Part shown: positions 4,208 through 6,217 of the stretch, piece by piece | How the letters are laid out: every line of letters begins with the position of its first letter | Numbering within the stretch: position 1 is the stretch's first letter | Source of the DNA: Alphaproteobacteria bacterium | Lineage (GTDB): Bacteria; Pseudomonadota; Alphaproteobacteria; Rhizobiales; Aestuariivirgaceae | Assembly (NCBI GenBank): GCA_020441605.1 | Contig: JAGRLX010000083.1 | Location: 8,483 to 14,699 of the forward strand | Direction: 5' to 3' | DNA length: 6,217 nucleotides | Notes under the pieces: model-generated | Database searches by the model: none | Told to the model about the DNA's origin: nothing | Seen by the model: the letters and a program-made list of their open reading frames with translations, nothing else | Position numbers and translations under genes: made by a program

Positions 4208-6217
4208 TTAGCGCTTGCTCCACCACCCCGTCTTGCGTTCGGCGGCTTCCGGGGCAATCGTGGCTGCGGGAGGCTGCCACTTGCGGGGAGCCAAATCTTC
4301 CATCGGCTCTTCGGCCACGGCCGGCGTGGCCACATCGGCAACAGAAGGAGGAACGGTCGATGCCATGTCCTCAGATGGTGTTTCAGGCGCAACCACCGCC
4401 TGTGCGTCCTCCACCACCGTAGCCGCGGGTTGGTCCTCAGCGTCCGGCACCGACTGCCGGTCTTCGCGCCCGGCACGGCTCCCGCGGCGGCCACGGCCAG
4501 ACCGCGTACGGCGCTGCGGCGGTGCCGATTCGGCTGCTTCCGCCACTGTGGGCTCTTCGACGGCCACGGCCTCTTGTGGTCCACCTGCTGCAATCGTCTC
4601 AGGTGCCACATCGGTTTCGGGGACAGCGCCGGTCTCTTCCGGCGAGGCGGAAAGCTCCGCTTCGTCGTCCGGCGGCATTTCGCCTTCGGCGTCGGATGGC
4701 TTGGACTGGGGTATGGAGACATCGCCGTCCTCACGCTCCCGGCCATTGCCGCCACGACCGCCCCGACGGCCACGCCGCCGTCGCCGCTTGCGTCCGCCGT
4801 CCGGTTGCTCGCCTCCGGCCGGGGTGCGCTGCTCAGTGCGCCCCTCCGCTACCGGCTCAGCGTCCTCACCGTCTTCGTCTTCCGCCGCTTCGTCCTCGGC
4901 GGCGCTGACGCTCTCATCATCTTCCTCGGCCTCGGTGAATACCGAATCCATCCGGATCGGCGCTGCCTGGATGCGGCGCGGCGGAATGTTGCGATCTGCC
5001 GCCCGCTCGATCACCGCCTGGGACCCCCGCACATCGTCGCTCGGCACGATGAAGATCGAGATGCCATAGGTGGTCTCGATCATCAGCAGATTGTCGCGTT
5101 TCTCGTTGAGAATGTAGAATGCAACGTCGCGACTGCATTTCACGGTCAGATTTTCCGCCTTCCGGGCGATCAGATGTTCCTCGATGGCGCGCAGCACCGA
5201 CAGGCCGCAGGACGAGATCGACCGCACGATGCCGCGTCCCTCGCAATGAGGGCAGGTGCGCGACGACCCCTCGAGCAAGCCTGGCCGCAGCCGCTGGCGT
5301 GACATCTCGAGAAGGCCGAAATGGCTGATGCGGCCAACCTGGATGCGGGCCCGGTCGTTCTTCAGCGCTTCCTTGAGGCGGCGCTCCACCGACCGATTGT
5401 TGCGCTTTTCCTCCATGTCGATGAAGTCGATGACGACGAGCCCCGCGAGATCGCGCAGGCGCAGTTGCCGGGCGATTTCGTCGGCAGCCTCTAGGTTGGT
5501 CTTCAGCGCCGTATCTTCGATGTTATGCTCGCGGGTCGCCTTGCCAGAGTTGATGTCGACCGACACCAACGCTTCCGTCTGGTTGATGACCATGTAGCCG
5601 CCAGAGGGCAGGGTGACGGTCGGCGAATAGAGGCCGTCGAGCTGGCTCTCCACCTGGTAGCGTGAGAACGCCGGGCGCGAGTCCTTGTAAAGCTTCACGT
5701 TCTTGGCGTGGCTCGGCATCAGCATCTTCATGAAGTCCTTGGCTTCACGATAGGCTGGTTCGCCCTCGACGATGATCTCGTCGACGTCCTTGGTATACAG
5801 ATCGCGGATGGCGCGCTTGATCAGGCTGCCTTCCTCATAGACCAGCGCCGGTGCCGTGGACGACAGGGTGAGATCGCGGACACTCTCCCACATGCGCAGC
5901 AGATAGTCATAGTCGCGCTTGATCTCGGTCTTGGTGCGCTGGGCCCCGGCCGTGCGTACGATCAGTCCCATGCCCTGCGGTACCTCGATGTCGCGCGCCA
6001 CTTCCTTGAGGCGGCGGCGGTCGCCGGCATCGGTGATCTTGCGGGAAATGCCCCCGCCGCGGGCGGTATTGGGCATCAGCACGCAATAGCGGCCTGCCAG
6101 CGAAAGATAGGTGGTGAGGGCCGCGCCCTTGTTGCCGCGCTCTTCCTTGAACACCTGCACCAGAAGAATCTGGCGCCGCTTGATCACCTCCTGGATCTTG
6201 TAATTGCGGCGCGGGGC
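4208..6217 (-). CDS. rne: Ribonuclease E (RNase E/G family), 5' end cut by window edge
   Basis: RNase E is the main endoribonuclease of mRNA decay and rRNA/tRNA processing and the scaffold of the RNA degradosome. The window holds the last 669 residues (numbered from the edge), beginning inside the S1 RNA-binding domain (KEERGNKGAALTTY, about 24-37). The 5'-sensor/RNase H-like region follows. In the DNase I-like domain the metal-binding acidic residues are Asp221 in SVDINS and Asp264 in VIDFIDM. The zinc-link is CPHCEGRG (322-329). The small domain follows to about residue 420. The remainder is low-complexity and probably disordered: an acidic tract (430-455), an Arg-rich block RKRRRRRGRRGGRGG (476-490) and a second one (569-584), both likely RNA-binding. 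It ends in TGWWSKR; GWW at 664-666 resembles the PNPase-binding tail of Caulobacter RNase E. TAA stop at 4210-4208. It is too long beyond the core, and too rich in degradosome-like tail, to be RNase G. Its promoter and any autoregulatory leader are outside. Confidence 0.97.
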   Translation of the reverse strand, partial: APRRNYKIQEVIKRRQILLVQVFKEERGNKGAALTTYLSLAGRYCVLMPNTARGGGISRKITDAGDRRRLKEVARDIEVPQGMGLIVRTAGAQRTKTEIKRDYDYLLRMWESVRDLTLSSTAPALVYEEGSLIKRAIRDLYTKDVDEIIVEGEPAYREAKDFMKMLMPSHAKNVKLYKDSRPAFSRYQVESQLDGLYSPTVTLPSGGYMVINQTEALVSVDINSGKATREHNIEDTALKTNLEAADEIARQLRLRDLAGLVVIDFIDMEEKRNNRSVERRLKEALKNDRARIQVGRISHFGLLEMSRQRLRPGLLEGSSRTCPHCEGRGIVRSISSCGLSVLRAIEEHLIARKAENLTVKCSRDVAFYILNEKRDNLLMIETTYGISIFIVPSDDVRGSQAVIERAADRNIPPRRIQAAPIRMDSVFTEAEEDDESVSAAEDEAAEDEDGEDAEPVAEGRTEQRTPAGGEQPDGGRKRRRRRGRRGGRGGNGREREDGDVSIPQSKPSDAEGEMPPDDEAELSASPEETGAVPETDVAPETIAAGGPQEAVAVEEPTVAEAAESAPPQRRTRSGRGRRGSRAGREDRQSVPDAEDQPAATVVEDAQAVVAPETPSEDMASTVPPSVADVATPAVAEEPMEDLAPRKWQPPAATIAPEAAERKTGWWSKR

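Noticed and set aside
4215..5302. Long plus-strand open frames (284 and 290 codons) opposite the rne tail
   Set aside because: They are mirror readings of the GC-rich, low-complexity rne C-terminal coding region, with Ser/Arg/Ala-rich composition, no recognisable motif and clear coding evidence on the other strand.
1..6217. Search for a mobile element, phage, CRISPR, toxin-antitoxin or other undescribed system
   Set aside because: Every long stretch is explained by six conserved housekeeping or envelope genes, all on one strand with gaps of at most 108 bases; no repeats array, integrase, transposase or composition break was seen.

Overview
The window is a compact stretch of ordinary alphaproteobacterial chromosome, most likely Hyphomicrobiales (possibly Devosia-like; the genus is a guess from protein style and high GC, not a search result). 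All six protein-coding genes lie on the minus strand, so transcription runs from high to low coordinates: RNase E (rne, 5' end outside the window), a BepA/YfgC-type M48 metalloprotease with TPR repeats, a periplasmic DsbA/ScsC-like thiol oxidoreductase, type II 3-dehydroquinase (aroQ), the biotin carrier protein accB, and biotin carboxylase (accC, 3' end outside the window).

Layout from right to left: 6217-4208 is the rne fragment, comprising catalytic core, zinc-link and a long acidic/Arg-rich disordered tail ending in a GWW motif. A 108-base gap (4207-4100) follows, holding a stable GC-rich hairpin and an imperfect palindrome. The metalloprotease occupies 4099-2714 with a TTG start. After a 56-base gap comes the thiol oxidoreductase at 2657-1908. 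An 83-base gap (1907-1825) has a candidate weak promoter. Then aroQ (1824-1369, GTG start), accB (1364-858) and accC (855 to the window edge) are packed with 4- and 2-base gaps, the picture of a translationally coupled operon.

Functionally there are three blocks: RNA decay (RNase E), envelope protein quality control (protease plus thiol oxidoreductase, both with signal peptides), and a shikimate/fatty-acid block. In the last, AccC and AccB form the biotin carboxylase half of acetyl-CoA carboxylase, and AroQ makes 3-dehydroshikimate. There is no gene-free stretch over 300 bases. I see no tRNA, rRNA, CRISPR, insertion sequence, phage or other mobile element, and no undescribed system. The points most worth a second look are the second CxxC motif at the extreme C-terminus of the DsbA-like protein, the two inverted repeats between rne and the protease, and the protease/oxidoreductase pairing.
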